Notes: a model not told the origin generated them from the sequence alone. A stretch of 64,000 nucleotides of DNA from Streptomyces spiramyceticus (GCF_028807635.1 NZ_JARBAX010000001.1:3831501-3895500); one strand, 5' to 3'; positions 21,530 to 30,667 are shown, counted from the first letter of the stretch. Translations and numbers: made by a program.

Positions 21530-23037
21530 CCGTGGCCGCCGAAAGCGCCGCCAACCTCGTCCAGTCCGTCGACTGGCTGGCGATCGCCCCGCCTACGATC
21601 ACCGCGTCCGTCGGCCTGATCGTCCTGGTCGCCGACCTCTTCGTACCGGAGAGCAGGAAGCAGCTCCTCGGGTGGCTCTCGATCGCCGGTCTCGCCGCCG
21701 CTCTCGTCACCCTCCTGCCGCTGCTCGACGGCGACCGCTCCACCTTCTGCCTGACCTCCGACACCGACGTCTGCAGCTACACCGCCGACCACTTCGCCCT
21801 GGTCATCCAGTTCCTGGTGCTCGGCGGCGCGCTGCTCACGGCCCTGCTCTCCATGACCGAGACGAAGGAGAGGCTCCCTGCGGGCGAGTTCTGGTTCCTC
21901 CTGATGTCATCGGCGGCGGGCGCGGCCCTGCTCCCTGCCTCGCGCGACCTGGCCACCCTTGTGGTCGCCCTCGAAGTCGCGTCGCTGCCCGCCTTCGCCC
22001 TGGTCGGCATGAAGCGCGGGGACCGCCTGTCCTCCGAAGCGGCCCTGAAGTTCTTCCTGTCCTCCGTGGCAGCGACCGCCGTGATGCTGCTCGGCGTCAG
22101 CTTTGTGTACGCGACAACCGGCACCCTGCACCTCACCGAAGTCGCCGCGAACCTGGACGACGTACCGGGGCAGCTGGACACGCTCGCAAAGGCGGGGGTC
22201 GCCCTGACCCTGGTCGGCTTCGCCTTCAAAACGGCCGCTGTGCCGTTCCATTTCTGGGTCCCCGACACATACGTAGGGGCGCCGCTCCCCGTCGCCGCCT
22301 ACCTGTCCGTCATCGGTAAGGCGGTCGGTTTCTCGGGTCTCATCCTCGTCACGGTGGTCGCTTTTCCCTCCTACGCGGACGTATGGGGTCCGGCGATCGC
22401 CGTGCTGGCCGCACTCACCATGACCGTCGGCAACGTCGCCGCCCTGCGCCAGTCCGCGACCCGCTCGTACAGTGCGGTCCGCCTGCTGGCCTGGTCGTCG
22501 GTAGGGCAGGCCGGCTACATCCTGGTCCCGATCGCGGCAGCCGCATACTCCAGCGACGACCAGATCGGCTCCACTGTCGCGTACGCCCTGATGTACGCCG
22601 TGATCAACCTCGGCGCCTTCGCGGTCGCCGCTCTTGTCGCCCGTACGCACCCGCTGAACCGGATCACGGACTACCGGGGCCTCTACGCGACCCGCCCCCT
22701 CACCGCCCTCGCCCTCGGCTTCTTCCTGCTCTGCCTCGCGGGTCTGCCGCCCGGCATCATCGGCCTCTTCGCCAAGGTGACGGTCTTCTCGGCGGCGGTC
22801 GACGCGGGCCTCGGCTGGCTCGCCGTCGTCATGGCCGTGAACGTAGTGATCGCGCTCTACTACTACCTCCAGTGGACCGCGGTGCTCTTCCGCGCCCCCG
22901 CCGAGGGCGAGCGGCCCAAGCACGCGGTGCCGATGCCCGTCACTGTCGCCATCGTCCTCACGGCCGCACTCGGCATCGTCCTGTCCGGCGCACCCCAGCT
23001 GGTGCTGCGCTTCGCCACGGGCAACCTCTTCCAGTAA
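21526..23037 (+). CDS. nuoN: NADH-quinone oxidoreductase subunit N
   Basis: 503 residues. The GTG at 21526 has a perfect AGGAGG six bases upstream. This third antiporter-like subunit has 'DLATLVVALEVASLPAFALVGMKRGDRLSSEAALKFFLSS' with the key E. 'FKTAAVPFHFWVPDTYVGAPLPVAAYLSVIGKA' and 'SYSAVRLLAWSSVGQAGYILV' follow. The C-terminus 'ALYYYLQWTAVLFRAP' is the family's usual ending. It is the last nuo gene; the protease gene starts 147 bases later. Confidence 0.96.
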   Translation: MTVAAESAANLVQSVDWLAIAPPTITASVGLIVLVADLFVPESRKQLLGWLSIAGLAAALVTLLPLLDGDRSTFCLTSDTDVCSYTADHFALVIQFLVLGGALLTALLSMTETKERLPAGEFWFLLMSSAAGAALLPASRDLATLVVALEVASLPAFALVGMKRGDRLSSEAALKFFLSSVAATAVMLLGVSFVYATTGTLHLTEVAANLDDVPGQLDTLAKAGVALTLVGFAFKTAAVPFHFWVPDTYVGAPLPVAAYLSVIGKAVGFSGLILVTVVAFPSYADVWGPAIAVLAALTMTVGNVAALRQSATRSYSAVRLLAWSSVGQAGYILVPIAAAAYSSDDQIGSTVAYALMYAVINLGAFAVAALVARTHPLNRITDYRGLYATRPLTALALGFFLLCLAGLPPGIIGLFAKVTVFSAAVDAGLGWLAVVMAVNVVIALYYYLQWTAVLFRAPAEGERPKHAVPMPVTVAIVLTAALGIVLSGAPQLVLRFATGNLFQ

Positions 23038-23184
23038 GCGGAGGCCCGTACGGCCCAACGGGCGGCCGGTGCACAAGGGAACTAGCCCCTCTCGCCTGGC
23101 GTTGACCAGTAAGGGAGGGTCCACTGGACGTGGAAGCACCTCCCAGCAAGGGGTTCCCCTGCCGCACCTTTTGGAGGGCGTACC

Positions 23185-24048
23185 GTGCACCGCCGGCACA
23201 ACGGGCTCAGGACCGCCGTACTCCTCGGGGGACTGTCCGCACTCATCATCGTCATCGGCAGCTTCTTCGGCCGTACGGGCCTGATCGTCGCGGTCCTCGT
23301 CGCGCTCGGAACCAACGCCTACGCGTACTGGAACAGCGACAAGCTGGCGCTGCGGGCCATGCGCGCCCGCCCCGTGAGCGAGTTCGAGGCGCCGCAGCTA
23401 TACCGCATGGTCCGCGACCTCTCGACCCAGGCCCGCCAGCCGATGCCCCGGCTGTACATCTCGCCCACCCAGGCCCCCAACGCCTTCGCGACCGGCCGCA
23501 ACCCGCGCAACGCCGCGGTCTGCTGCACCGAGGGCATCCTCCAGATCCTCAACGAGCGGGAGCTGCGCGGCGTCATCGGCCACGAACTGAGCCACGTCTA
23601 CAACCGCGACATCCTGATCTCCTCGGTCGCCGGCGCCCTGGCCTCCGTCATCATGTTCCTGGTCAACTTCGCCTGGCTGATTCCCATAGGCCGGTCCGAC
23701 GACGACGAGGGCCCCGGCATCTTCGGCATACTGTTGATCATGATCCTTGGCCCGCTGGCAGCATCTGTGATCCAGCTCGCCGTGAGCCGCTCCCGCGAGT
23801 ACCAGGCGGACGCCTCCGGCGCGCAGCTCACGGGCGACCCACTCGCCCTCGCCAGCGCCCTGCGCAAGCTCGACGCCGGCACGAAGCAGCTGCCGCTGCC
23901 GCCCGAGCCCCGGATCGAGACCGCGAGCCACATGATGATCGCGAACCCGTTCCGGCCCGGCCGGGGCATGTCCAAAATCTTCTCCACGCACCCGCCGATG
24001 GCGGAGCGCATCGCCCGACTCGAACAAATGGCAGGTCATCGCCCATGA
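23185..24048 (+). CDS. htpX: HtpX-like M48 membrane metalloprotease
   Basis: 287 residues from GTG 23185, with TTGGAGGG upstream. Two N-terminal membrane helices precede the zinc site '[17 protein letters not shown]' (HExxH-type, with H-E-L-S-H). Two more hydrophobic segments follow, and the third zinc ligand Glu lies in '[15 protein letters not shown]'. The C-terminus '[18 protein letters not shown]' is typical. HtpX proteases degrade misfolded membrane proteins. Its place right after ten membrane-protein genes is suggestive, but it has its own spacing and ribosome site. It overlaps yccF by 4 bases. Confidence 0.95.
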   Translation: MHRRHNGLRTAVLLGGLSALIIVIGSFFGRTGLIVAVLVALGTNAYAYWNSDKLALRAMRARPVSEFEAPQLYRMVRDLSTQARQPMPRLYISPTQAPNAFATGRNPRNAAVCCTEGILQILNERELRGVIGHELSHVYNRDILISSVAGALASVIMFLVNFAWLIPIGRSDDDEGPGIFGILLIMILGPLAASVIQLAVSRSREYQADASGAQLTGDPLALASALRKLDAGTKQLPLPPEPRIETASHMMIANPFRPGRGMSKIFSTHPPMAERIARLEQMAGHRP

Positions 24049-24437
24049 AGACAATCCTGAACGTCATATGGCTGGTCCTCAGCGGCTTCTGGCTCTTCCT
24101 GGGCTACCTGCTGGCGGGCATCGTCCTGTGCATCACGATCATCGGCATCCCCTTCGGCATCGCGGCCTTCCGTATCGGCGTCTACGCGCTCTGGCCCTTC
24201 GGCTACACAGCGGTGGAACGCCGCGACGCGGGAGCCCCGTCCTTCGTCGGCAACGTGCTGTGGCTGATCCTGGCGGGCTGGTGGCTGGCGCTGAGCCACA
24301 TCGTCACCGGCATCGCCCTGTGCGTCACGATCATCGGCATCCCGTTCGGCATCGCGAACTTCAAGATGATCCCGCTCTCGCTGCTGCCCCTGGGCCGCGA
24401 AATCGTCCCCACAGACCAGCCGTTCGTCTCCAGGTAG
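24045..24437 (+). CDS. YccF (DUF307) domain membrane protein
   Basis: 130 residues from ATG 24045, overlapping the protease stop (ATGA). It contains two YccF repeats: '[39 protein letters not shown]' and '[39 protein letters not shown]', both read as consecutive hydrophobic blocks. The family's function is unknown. Overlap implies co-translation with the HtpX-like protease. Confidence 0.92.
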   Translation: MKTILNVIWLVLSGFWLFLGYLLAGIVLCITIIGIPFGIAAFRIGVYALWPFGYTAVERRDAGAPSFVGNVLWLILAGWWLALSHIVTGIALCVTIIGIPFGIANFKMIPLSLLPLGREIVPTDQPFVSR

Positions 24438-24488
24438 TACGTCGTTCCGTACGCCGAGGCGCCCCGCCCCCGAGCCCCCGGACGCACC

Positions 24489-25733
24489 TCACCCCGCCGC
24501 AGCCCCGGCCCTGAACCGCCGCACCCCGTACGCCCCGGCCCCCAGCGCCAGCACACCCGCCCCAGCCAGCACCGAAGACACCGGCAACGCGAGCGCCAGC
24601 GCCACACAACCGGCAAGGCCGCCCACCGCCATGACCCGCACCCGGAGCGAACCGAGCGTCCAAGCCGAGGCGTTGGCGATCGCGTAATAGACCAGCACCC
24701 CGAAGGACGAGAAGCCGATCGCCCCGCGCACATCCACCGTCGCCGCCACCACCGCGACCACCGCACCGACCGCCAGCTCCGCCCGGTGCGGCACCTGGAA
24801 TCGCGGGTGCACGGCGGCCAGCGCACCCGGCAGATGGCCGTCACGAGCCATCGCCAGCGTCGTACGCGAGACCCCGAGGATCAGCGCCAGCAGCGAGCCG
24901 AGCGCCGCCACCGCAGCCCCCACCCGCACCACGGGCGCCAGCTCCGGGACGCCCGCCGCCCGTACCGCATCGGCCAACGGGGCCGTCGCCGCCCCCAGTC
25001 CGCCGGCCCCCAGCACCGAGAGCACCGCCCCCGCCACGCATGCGTACACCGCCAGGGCGATCCCCAGCGCCAAGGGAACCGCGCGCGGAATCGTACGGGC
25101 CGGATCGCGCACCTCCTCGCCGAGCGTGGCGATCCGCGCGTACCCGGCGAACGCGAAGAACAGCAGCCCCGCCGCCTGAAGCACCCCGCCGACCCCCGAA
25201 CCGCGCCCACCCGAACCGACCGACGGCCCGTCCGCCCCCACCACGCACACCACGACGACCGCTGCCAGAACCGCCAGCACCACCGCCACGATGGCCCGCG
25301 TCAGCCACGCCGACTTCTGAACGCCCCCGTAATTGACGGCAGTCAGCGCCACCACGGCCGCGACGGCCACCGCATGCGCCTGCCCCGGCCATGCGTAGGC
25401 ACCGACCGTCAGCGCCATCGCCGCGCACGAAGCGCTCTTCCCGACGACGAAGCCCCAGCCCGCCAGGTAACCCCAGAAAGGGCCGAGCCGCTCCCGCCCG
25501 TACACGTACGTCCCGCCCGAAGCCGGATACAGCGCGGCCAGCCGCGCCGACGCCATCGCATTGCAGTACGCCACCACAGCGGCCAGCGCCAGCCCCGCCA
25601 GCAGCAGCTCGCCGGACCCTGCCGCCTTCGCCGCGGGGGCGAGCGCGACGAAGATCCCGGCCCCGACCATCGACCCGAGCCCGATCACCACGGCGTCGAA
25701 GACCCCGAGAGTCCGCCGCATCTCCTGTGTCAT
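24489..25733 (-). CDS. APC-superfamily amino acid permease
   Basis: 414 residues from ATG 25733. About twelve membrane helices are visible. The start 'RRTLGVFDAVVIGLGSMVGAGIFVALAPAA' is the classic APC TM1 with its unwound G-S/G-G region. 'YVYGRERLGPFWGYLAGWGFVVGKSASCAAMA' and 'FFAFAGYARIATLGEEVRDP' follow in order. The last is the conserved loop of the family. Substrate cannot be assigned. It lies alone between the YccF gene (convergent) and alkB. Confidence 0.9.
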   Translation of the reverse strand: MTQEMRRTLGVFDAVVIGLGSMVGAGIFVALAPAAKAAGSGELLLAGLALAAVVAYCNAMASARLAALYPASGGTYVYGRERLGPFWGYLAGWGFVVGKSASCAAMALTVGAYAWPGQAHAVAVAAVVALTAVNYGGVQKSAWLTRAIVAVVLAVLAAVVVVCVVGADGPSVGSGGRGSGVGGVLQAAGLLFFAFAGYARIATLGEEVRDPARTIPRAVPLALGIALAVYACVAGAVLSVLGAGGLGAATAPLADAVRAAGVPELAPVVRVGAAVAALGSLLALILGVSRTTLAMARDGHLPGALAAVHPRFQVPHRAELAVGAVVAVVAATVDVRGAIGFSSFGVLVYYAIANASAWTLGSLRVRVMAVGGLAGCVALALALPVSSVLAGAGVLALGAGAYGVRRFRAGAAAG

Positions 25734-25775
25734 GCGCCGCACCCTACTGACCGGCTGCCGCACCCTGCTGATCGG

Positions 25776-26468
25776 CTACGTGAGCCCGGTCTCCCGCAGT
25801 GTGATGTTGAGCCGCCCACCGGCCATCCCGATCGCCGGATCACTTGTCCCCGGCAGCACTTTCGGCACCCCGTGATACGCGAAACGCGAAGGTCCGCCGA
25901 ACACAAAGAGGTCCCCGGACGCCAACTCCACATCTGTGTACGGCCGTCCCCGCCCCTCCGTATTGCCGAAACGGAAGACGCACGTATCGCCCAGACTCAG
26001 CGACACGACCGGCGCACCGGACCGCTCCTCCTTGTCCTGGTGCATGCCCATCTTCGCCGCGCCGTCATAGAAGTTGATGAGCGCGGTGTCAGGCGCATAC
26101 CCACCGGCCGCATACGCGCCACCCGCGTATCCGCCGTCCTCCCCACAAGCACCGGCATAAGCCTCGGCCACCCCAGCCCGCCCCAACGCCACCAGCCACT
26201 CCGGCACTTCCGCGACCCGCGCGCCATTCACATCGTCAGCGGTACGGACATACCGGTACGGCCTCCAGTGCCACCCGAGGCACACCGTCTGTACGGACAT
26301 GACACCCCCGCCCGGCAGCACTGTATGGCGAATAGGCACCGGTCCCTGCGCCCACTCCCGGCACGCCGAGACCAGCTCCCGCTGCTGCTCCAGCGACAGC
26401 CAGCCCGGTACATGTACCGCCCCGGGCGCGACAACAGCCCGCTCGCGGGGGCCCGGAAACAGCATCAT
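25776..26468 (-). CDS. alkB: AlkB-type 2-oxoglutarate/Fe(II) DNA dealkylase
   Basis: 230 residues from ATG 26468. This dioxygenase removes methyl groups from N1-methyladenine/N3-methylcytosine. The iron and co-substrate residues are in place: 'ALINFYDGAAKMGMHQDKEE' (HxD), the distal His in 'FAYHGVPKV', and 'GGRLNITLRETG' (RxNxTxR). A Gly/Ala/Tyr-rich insertion (about residues 110-130) separates the nucleotide-recognition lid from the core. It overlaps the upstream ogt gene by 4 bases, so one transcript encodes both direct-reversal repair enzymes. Confidence 0.93.
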   Translation of the reverse strand: MMLFPGPRERAVVAPGAVHVPGWLSLEQQRELVSACREWAQGPVPIRHTVLPGGGVMSVQTVCLGWHWRPYRYVRTADDVNGARVAEVPEWLVALGRAGVAEAYAGACGEDGGYAGGAYAAGGYAPDTALINFYDGAAKMGMHQDKEERSGAPVVSLSLGDTCVFRFGNTEGRGRPYTDVELASGDLFVFGGPSRFAYHGVPKVLPGTSDPAIGMAGGRLNITLRETGLT

Positions 26469-26971
26469 GCCGCCGTCAGTGCCCCTTCGAGCCCAAGCAG
26501 CCGCTCCTTGCGCTCCAGTCCGCCCGCGTACCCGCGCAGCGCCCCGTCCGCCCCGATCACCCGGTGGCACGGCCGCACCACCAGCAGCGGATTGCGCCCG
26601 ATAGCCGTCCCTACGGCCCGTACTCCGGCGCCCGCCGAGCCGATCCGCCCGGCGATGTCCCCGTACGACACCGTCACGCCGTACGGGATCTCCTCCAGCG
26701 CTCGCCACACCCGCTGCTGGAACGCCGTCCCCCCGCTCACGTACTCCACGTCGAAGCGGGTGAGCTCGCCGGCGAAGTACGCTCGCAGCTGCCCGGCGAT
26801 GGCGTCGAAAGCCTCCGGCGCGAGCCGCCATCCGTCCCGGACGACCGCCCCGCCCTTCTGCCCCGGCACGGACAACGAGGCCAGTGCGGTGCCACCGGGC
26901 GCGGTCGCGGACTCCTCGCCGACCAGCAGCAGCTCGCCCAGTGGGCTGTCCATGGTTGCGTAGACCGTCAT
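26465..26971 (-). CDS. ogt: Methylated-DNA-protein-cysteine methyltransferase
   Basis: 168 residues from ATG 26971, with GGAAGGAA upstream. It repairs O6-alkylguanine by irreversible transfer to its own Cys in 'VVRPCHRVIGADGALRGYAGGLERK'. The N-terminal RNase-H-like domain begins 'YATMDSPLGELLLVGEE'. The helix-turn-helix 'GVTVSYGDIAGRIGSAGAGVRAVGTAIGRNP' and its arginine finger are complete. First gene of an ogt-alkB pair. No Ada-type regulator is adjacent, and no operator was recognised. Confidence 0.95.
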   Translation of the reverse strand: MTVYATMDSPLGELLLVGEESATAPGGTALASLSVPGQKGGAVVRDGWRLAPEAFDAIAGQLRAYFAGELTRFDVEYVSGGTAFQQRVWRALEEIPYGVTVSYGDIAGRIGSAGAGVRAVGTAIGRNPLLVVRPCHRVIGADGALRGYAGGLERKERLLGLEGALTAA

Positions 26972-27135
26972 GGCGCGTTCCTTCCCTCGCAGTACGTCCC
27001 GTGTACGCCCCGTCTACGACGAGTCTGCGACGCCGCGCCCACCGGAACCGGCGGTATTCGGACATCGCAACGGGCAGTGCGGGGGTGCGGCCGGCCGCGC
27101 CGCCTCCACCCCCGCTCTCGTACCGGACCGCCAGG

Positions 27136-27624
27136 TCAGCGGTAGTTCACGAACTGCAGCGCGAACTCGAAGTCCTTGCCCTTCAGCAGCGCCTGCACGG
27201 CCTGCAGGTCGTCACGGCTCTTCGAGCTGACCCGCAGCTCGTCGCCCTGGACCTGCGCCTTGACGCCCTTGGGGCCCTCGTCGCGGATGATCTTCGCGAC
27301 CTTCTTGGCGTTGTCCTGGGAGATGCCCTCCTCGATCGACGCGAAGATCTTGTACTCCTTGCCGGACAGCTGCGGCTCGCCGGCGTCCAGCACCTTCAGC
27401 GAGATCCCGCGCTTGACCAGCTTGGTCTCGAAGACGTCGAGGATGGCCTTGACCCGGTCCTCGGAGTTCGCCTGCATAAGGATCTTCTCGCCGGACCAAT
27501 CGATCGAGGCGCCGACGTTCTTGAAGTCGTAGCGCTGCGAGATCTCCTTCGCGGTCTGGTTGAGGGCGTTGTCGACCTCCTGCCGCTCGACCTTCGAGAC
27601 GATGTCGAAACTGGAGTCGGCCAT
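27136..27624 (-). CDS. YajQ family nucleotide-binding protein
   Basis: 162 residues from ATG 27624, with AAGGAG upstream. The match to the family is full length: '[34 protein letters not shown]' at the start and '[27 protein letters not shown]' at the end. Members fold as two ferredoxin-like domains, and some bind cyclic di-GMP or act in RNA biology. It is adjacent to tRNA-Tyr, as in other Streptomyces. Confidence 0.95.
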   Translation of the reverse strand: MADSSFDIVSKVERQEVDNALNQTAKEISQRYDFKNVGASIDWSGEKILMQANSEDRVKAILDVFETKLVKRGISLKVLDAGEPQLSGKEYKIFASIEEGISQDNAKKVAKIIRDEGPKGVKAQVQGDELRVSSKSRDDLQAVQALLKGKDFEFALQFVNYR

Positions 27625-27844
27625 GTCCTGTGGCTCCTTGTATTGGGGGCTGCCTGGTGTTGGAATGCCTTGGTCGGCGGGGTGCGCGGCCGGGCCTGCC
27701 CGGACCGCTCCCGTAAAGCCTAGCCACCCGCACCCGCCCCGAGCGCTGATCAATCCGGTGGCGGAGCACCCCCGGGTATCAGGTATCGTTTACGGCGTTG
27801 CCACGGAGCACCGCCCCAAGCGGTCATCCGGAGCGACATCCCAT

Positions 27845-27926
27845 GGCGGTGTGCCCGAGTGGCCAATGGGAGCGGACTGTAAATCCGCCGGCTTAGCCTT
27901 CCCAGGTTCGAATCCTGGCGCCGCCA
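27845..27926 (+). tRNA. tRNA-Tyr (GTA)
   Basis: The acceptor stem GGCGGTG pairs with CGCCGCC (one G-U) and the discriminator is A. The anticodon loop reads CTGTAAA with a GTA anticodon. There is a long class II variable arm and a T-arm with GTTCGAATC. No CCA is encoded. In S. coelicolor a tRNA-Tyr gene is the chromosomal attachment site of the integrative plasmid SLP1. Here the gene is intact, and no phage or plasmid gene flanks it. Confidence 0.95.
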
Positions 27927-27935
27927 CAGGTAGGG

Positions 27936-27978
27936 AAACCCCCTCCGGACTGCAGAGATGCAGCCCGGAGGGGGTTTT
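27936..27978 (+). terminator. tRNA-Tyr terminator
   Basis: The stem AACCCCCTCCGG / CCGGAGGGGGTT carries an inner CTGCA-GAGA-TGCAG hairpin and is followed by TTTT. A textbook intrinsic terminator, rare in its T-run for this organism. Confidence 0.9.
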
Positions 27979-28035
27979 CTCGTATACGGAGGCTTTCGCC
28001 TCGGACCCGGGAACTCCCGGACAGGCGCCGGGCGT

Positions 28036-28692
28036 TCAATTACCGGCGACGTCCTTCACCGCGACCGTGACCGGCACCGAGCCGCTGATCAGCTCCAGCG
28101 TCAGTCCCGCTGTCGACGGAGTCTCCAGCAGCTCTGCCAGGACCGCCGCCACATCGTCGCGCGCCACGGGACCGCGCCCCGTAGAGGCCCCGAGGTGCAC
28201 GAGCCCCGTGCCCGCGTCGTTCGTCAGGCTGCCCGGCCGCAGGATCGTCCAGTCCAGGCCTGCCCGGGAGCGTACGTCCGCGTCCGCCTCACCCTTGGCG
28301 CGCAGGTACGCGTCGAAGACCTCGTCGCCCTGCCGCTGCGGATCGGCGCCCATCGACGACACGACGAGGTAGCGGCGTACGCTCGCACGCTCCGCGGCGT
28401 CCGCGAAGAGCACGGCCGCGCCCCGGTCCACCGTGTCCTTGCGCTCCGTGCCGCTGCCAGGTCCAGCGCCCGCCGCGAAAACCGCGCCGTCGGCGCCGGC
28501 GAGCACTTCCGTGACCTGCTCCACGGAGGCCGTCTCCAGGTCGAGCACGACCGGGTCGGCGCCCGCCGCCCGCAGATCCTCGCACTGCTCGGGATCGCGG
28601 ATGATGCCCGCGACTTCGTACCCGCGCGCGGCGAGCAACCGCTCCAGCCGCAGCGCGATCTGACCATGTCCACCTGCGATGACAATGCGCAT
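28036..28692 (-). CDS. NAD(P)-binding SDR-like protein (NmrA/atypical SDR)
   Basis: 218 residues from ATG 28692. The Rossmann motif is 'RIVIAGGHGQIALRLERLLAARG' (GGxGxxA). Later come 'RRYLVVSSMGADPQ', 'AYLRAKGEADADVRSRAGLDWTILRPGSLTNDAGTG' and 'VARDDVAAVLAELLET', the typical order in the NAD(P)H-binding family (PF13460). It lacks a clear YxxxK catalytic pair of classical SDRs: the Tyr and Lys are in 'AYLRAKGEA', four apart, so activity is possible. Substrate unknown. Confidence 0.88.
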   Translation of the reverse strand: MRIVIAGGHGQIALRLERLLAARGYEVAGIIRDPEQCEDLRAAGADPVVLDLETASVEQVTEVLAGADGAVFAAGAGPGSGTERKDTVDRGAAVLFADAAERASVRRYLVVSSMGADPQRQGDEVFDAYLRAKGEADADVRSRAGLDWTILRPGSLTNDAGTGLVHLGASTGRGPVARDDVAAVLAELLETPSTAGLTLELISGSVPVTVAVKDVAGN

Positions 28693-28732
28693 GATTCCGA
28701 CCGTACGCCCACCCGCCCACGCGCGCGTGCGT

Positions 28733-30007
28733 TCAGGGCCCGGGTCCGCCACCTCGTCCCTGGCGCGGCAGATCGAGCGCGACGGCGACCGCCGAGTCGC
28801 AGTACTCGCGCACCGCGCTGGTCCGGGCCACCACCCGCCCGCGGTGGATGACTACCCGGCTGTACGCCAGGGACAGCGCGCCCGCGATCCGGTCCCCGCG
28901 TACGGCAAGCAGCTCGGCGGGAAAACCGGCCTCCACCCGCACTTCGGGCAGCCCCATCGCCTGCCGAGCCGCCGAACTCACCGTCCCGTACGCGTCCGGA
29001 GCGCGCATCCCGCCCTGCGAGGCCAGCAGATAGGCGGCCTCCAGCGGATCCCCGCGCCCCACCGGATTCGCCACGTCCCGCAGCGCCCCGCTGCCCGCCG
29101 CGACCCGCACCCCGGCCGCCCGCAACAGCCGTACGGGAGCGGGCCCCGCACCCCGCCGTTCGACGCCCACGCAGTCGCCCTGAGGCAGGCAGACCACCGT
29201 CACCCCTGCCGCGGCCAATTGGCCCGCGGCGCGCGTCGCGGCGTCCAGGGGCAGCCTGGAGATCCCGGCGCACGGCCCGATCGTGACCCCGGGCCGCAGC
29301 CCTCCGACCATCGCCGCGAGCCGCGCGAGACGCGCCGGATCGTCACCCTCCGTATGGAGGTCCACGGGGCAGCCGTGCTCGGCGGCGACCTCCAGGACCG
29401 CTTCCGTGTACCCGGCCGGGTCGGGATCCAGGTCCGGGCAGCCGCCCACCACACCCGCGCCCATCTTCACGGCGTCCCGCAGCATCGCGAGCCCGTCCGC
29501 GCCCGCGATGCCGGTCAGCAGCCGGGGCACGGCGACGGCGGTGAGATCGGCGAGACCGCGCAGCGAGCGCCGCGCCTGGAGCACCGCCTCCATGGAGCTG
29601 AGCCCCTGCACATCCCCGATGCGTACGTGCGAGCGCAGCGCCGTGGCGCCGTGCCCGAGCTGCAGCAACGCGGCCTCGGTGGTGCGGCGCTGGACGTCCT
29701 CCGTGCCGTACGAGATCGGGCCGCCGGTGTCGGCGGTCAGGGCGGTGTCGCTGTGGGCGTGCGGTTCGGCGGGGGCGGGGAGCAGGAGATGCCCGGCGAG
29801 GTCCACGCGCGCGCCCACCGCGGAGAGGCTGCCCGCGGTGCCGACTGCCTCGATACGCCCACCGCTGAGCCGTACGTCCACGATGCGGCCGTCGGTGAGA
29901 CGGGCGGCGCAGAGCAGCAGCGTGGCGGCATCGGTGGTCGACGCGCCGTCGCTGTTTCCAGAGCTGCCACCGGAGGGAAGGGGCGGCTGCGGCTGGCTGT
30001 CGGACAT
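28733..30007 (-). CDS. Amidohydrolase / cytosine-deaminase-like protein with altered metal site
   Basis: 424 residues. After an N-terminal Ser/Gly linker the composite beta-sandwich and TIM barrel of the amidohydrolase superfamily appear. The first metal motif is kept ('PAPAEPHAHSDTALTA', HxH), as is the mid-barrel His in 'PVDLHTEGDDP'. Where cytosine-deaminase relatives have 'SHA' the sequence here reads 'IGPCAGISRLP'. Where they have the catalytic 'GSD' it reads 'AAGSGALRDVANPVGRGDPLEAAYL'. Two expected active-site residues are thus substituted, so it may be inactive or may bind rather than hydrolyse its ligand. Confidence 0.8.
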   Translation of the reverse strand: MSDSQPQPPLPSGGSSGNSDGASTTDAATLLLCAARLTDGRIVDVRLSGGRIEAVGTAGSLSAVGARVDLAGHLLLPAPAEPHAHSDTALTADTGGPISYGTEDVQRRTTEAALLQLGHGATALRSHVRIGDVQGLSSMEAVLQARRSLRGLADLTAVAVPRLLTGIAGADGLAMLRDAVKMGAGVVGGCPDLDPDPAGYTEAVLEVAAEHGCPVDLHTEGDDPARLARLAAMVGGLRPGVTIGPCAGISRLPLDAATRAAGQLAAAGVTVVCLPQGDCVGVERRGAGPAPVRLLRAAGVRVAAGSGALRDVANPVGRGDPLEAAYLLASQGGMRAPDAYGTVSSAARQAMGLPEVRVEAGFPAELLAVRGDRIAGALSLAYSRVVIHRGRVVARTSAVREYCDSAVAVALDLPRQGRGGGPGP

Positions 30008-30206
30008 CGGGCTCCTGGCGAGGCTCGGGCGTGCAAGATCGAGATCACGCAGCGTGAGTAGAGCCTAGGGGCCCTGAATCCAGCCTTCGAGGAGGAGCGA
30101 AATAGTCGTACCGGTGTAGGCACGAGTGGCGTACGGGACGGTTGGGGCTGGGCAGTGAAACGGATTTGGGCGATCGGCGGGCGACCGTGTAATGTCTTCA
30201 TCGCTC

Positions 30207-30279
30207 GCCCCAATAGCTCAGTCGGTAGAGCGTCTCCATGGTAAGGAGAAGGTCTACGGTTCGATTCCGTATTGGGGCT
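30207..30279 (+). tRNA. tRNA-Thr (GGT)
   Basis: 73 bases. The acceptor GCCCCAA pairs with TTGGGGC and the discriminator is T. The anticodon stem TCTCC / GGAGA holds loop ATGGTAA with GGT anticodon. D-arm GCTCAG...GAGC and T-loop TTCGATT are normal. No CCA is encoded. A hairpin (30292-30317) separates it from tRNA-Met, so both may be cut from one precursor. Confidence 0.95.
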
Positions 30280-30326
30280 CTGGTGATCGGTGATCCCCGC
30301 CTTCGGGCGGGGGGATCCGGCATCAA

Positions 30327-30399
30327 AGCGGTGTAGCTCAGTCGGTAGAGCAAGCGGCTCATAATCGCTGTGTCACCGGTTCAAGTCCGGTCACCGCTA
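30327..30399 (+). tRNA. tRNA-Met (CAT), elongator type
   Basis: 73 bases. The acceptor AGCGGTG pairs perfectly with CACCGCT and the discriminator is A. The anticodon loop is CTCATAA. The paired A1-U72 and the lack of three G-C pairs in the anticodon stem argue for elongator rather than initiator. It lies 88 bases before rpmG. Confidence 0.93.
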
Positions 30400-30487
30400 C
30401 ACACGGTAGCCGATTGTGGGGTCGGTCCTTCGATCGGCTACTCTTTTATGCGTTCATCCGTCAACCGTCCGTCCAAGGAGCACTCAC

Positions 30488-30652
30488 GTGGCTGCCACCG
30501 ACGTCCGCCCGAAGATCACGCTGGCCTGCGTGGAGTGCAAGGAGCGGAACTACATCACCAAGAAGAACCGGCGTAACAACCCGGACCGACTGGAGATGAA
30601 GAAGCACTGCCCGCGCTGCAACTCGCACACTGCGCACCGCGAAACCCGCTAA
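30488..30652 (+). CDS. rpmG: 50S ribosomal protein L33
   Basis: 54 residues from GTG 30488, with AAGGAG upstream. The sequence '[19 protein letters not shown]' is followed by '[21 protein letters not shown]'. Both CxxC pairs are present, so this is the zinc-binding (C+) form of L33. The order tRNA-Thr, tRNA-Met, rpmG, then two dehydratase genes is the same as in mycobacteria. Confidence 0.97.
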
Positions 30653-30667
30653 ACACAGGCTCGTATG

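Noticed and set aside
27845-28035. Integrated element at tRNA-Tyr
   Set aside because: No integrase, no repeated tRNA end, and a normal terminator directly follows the tRNA.
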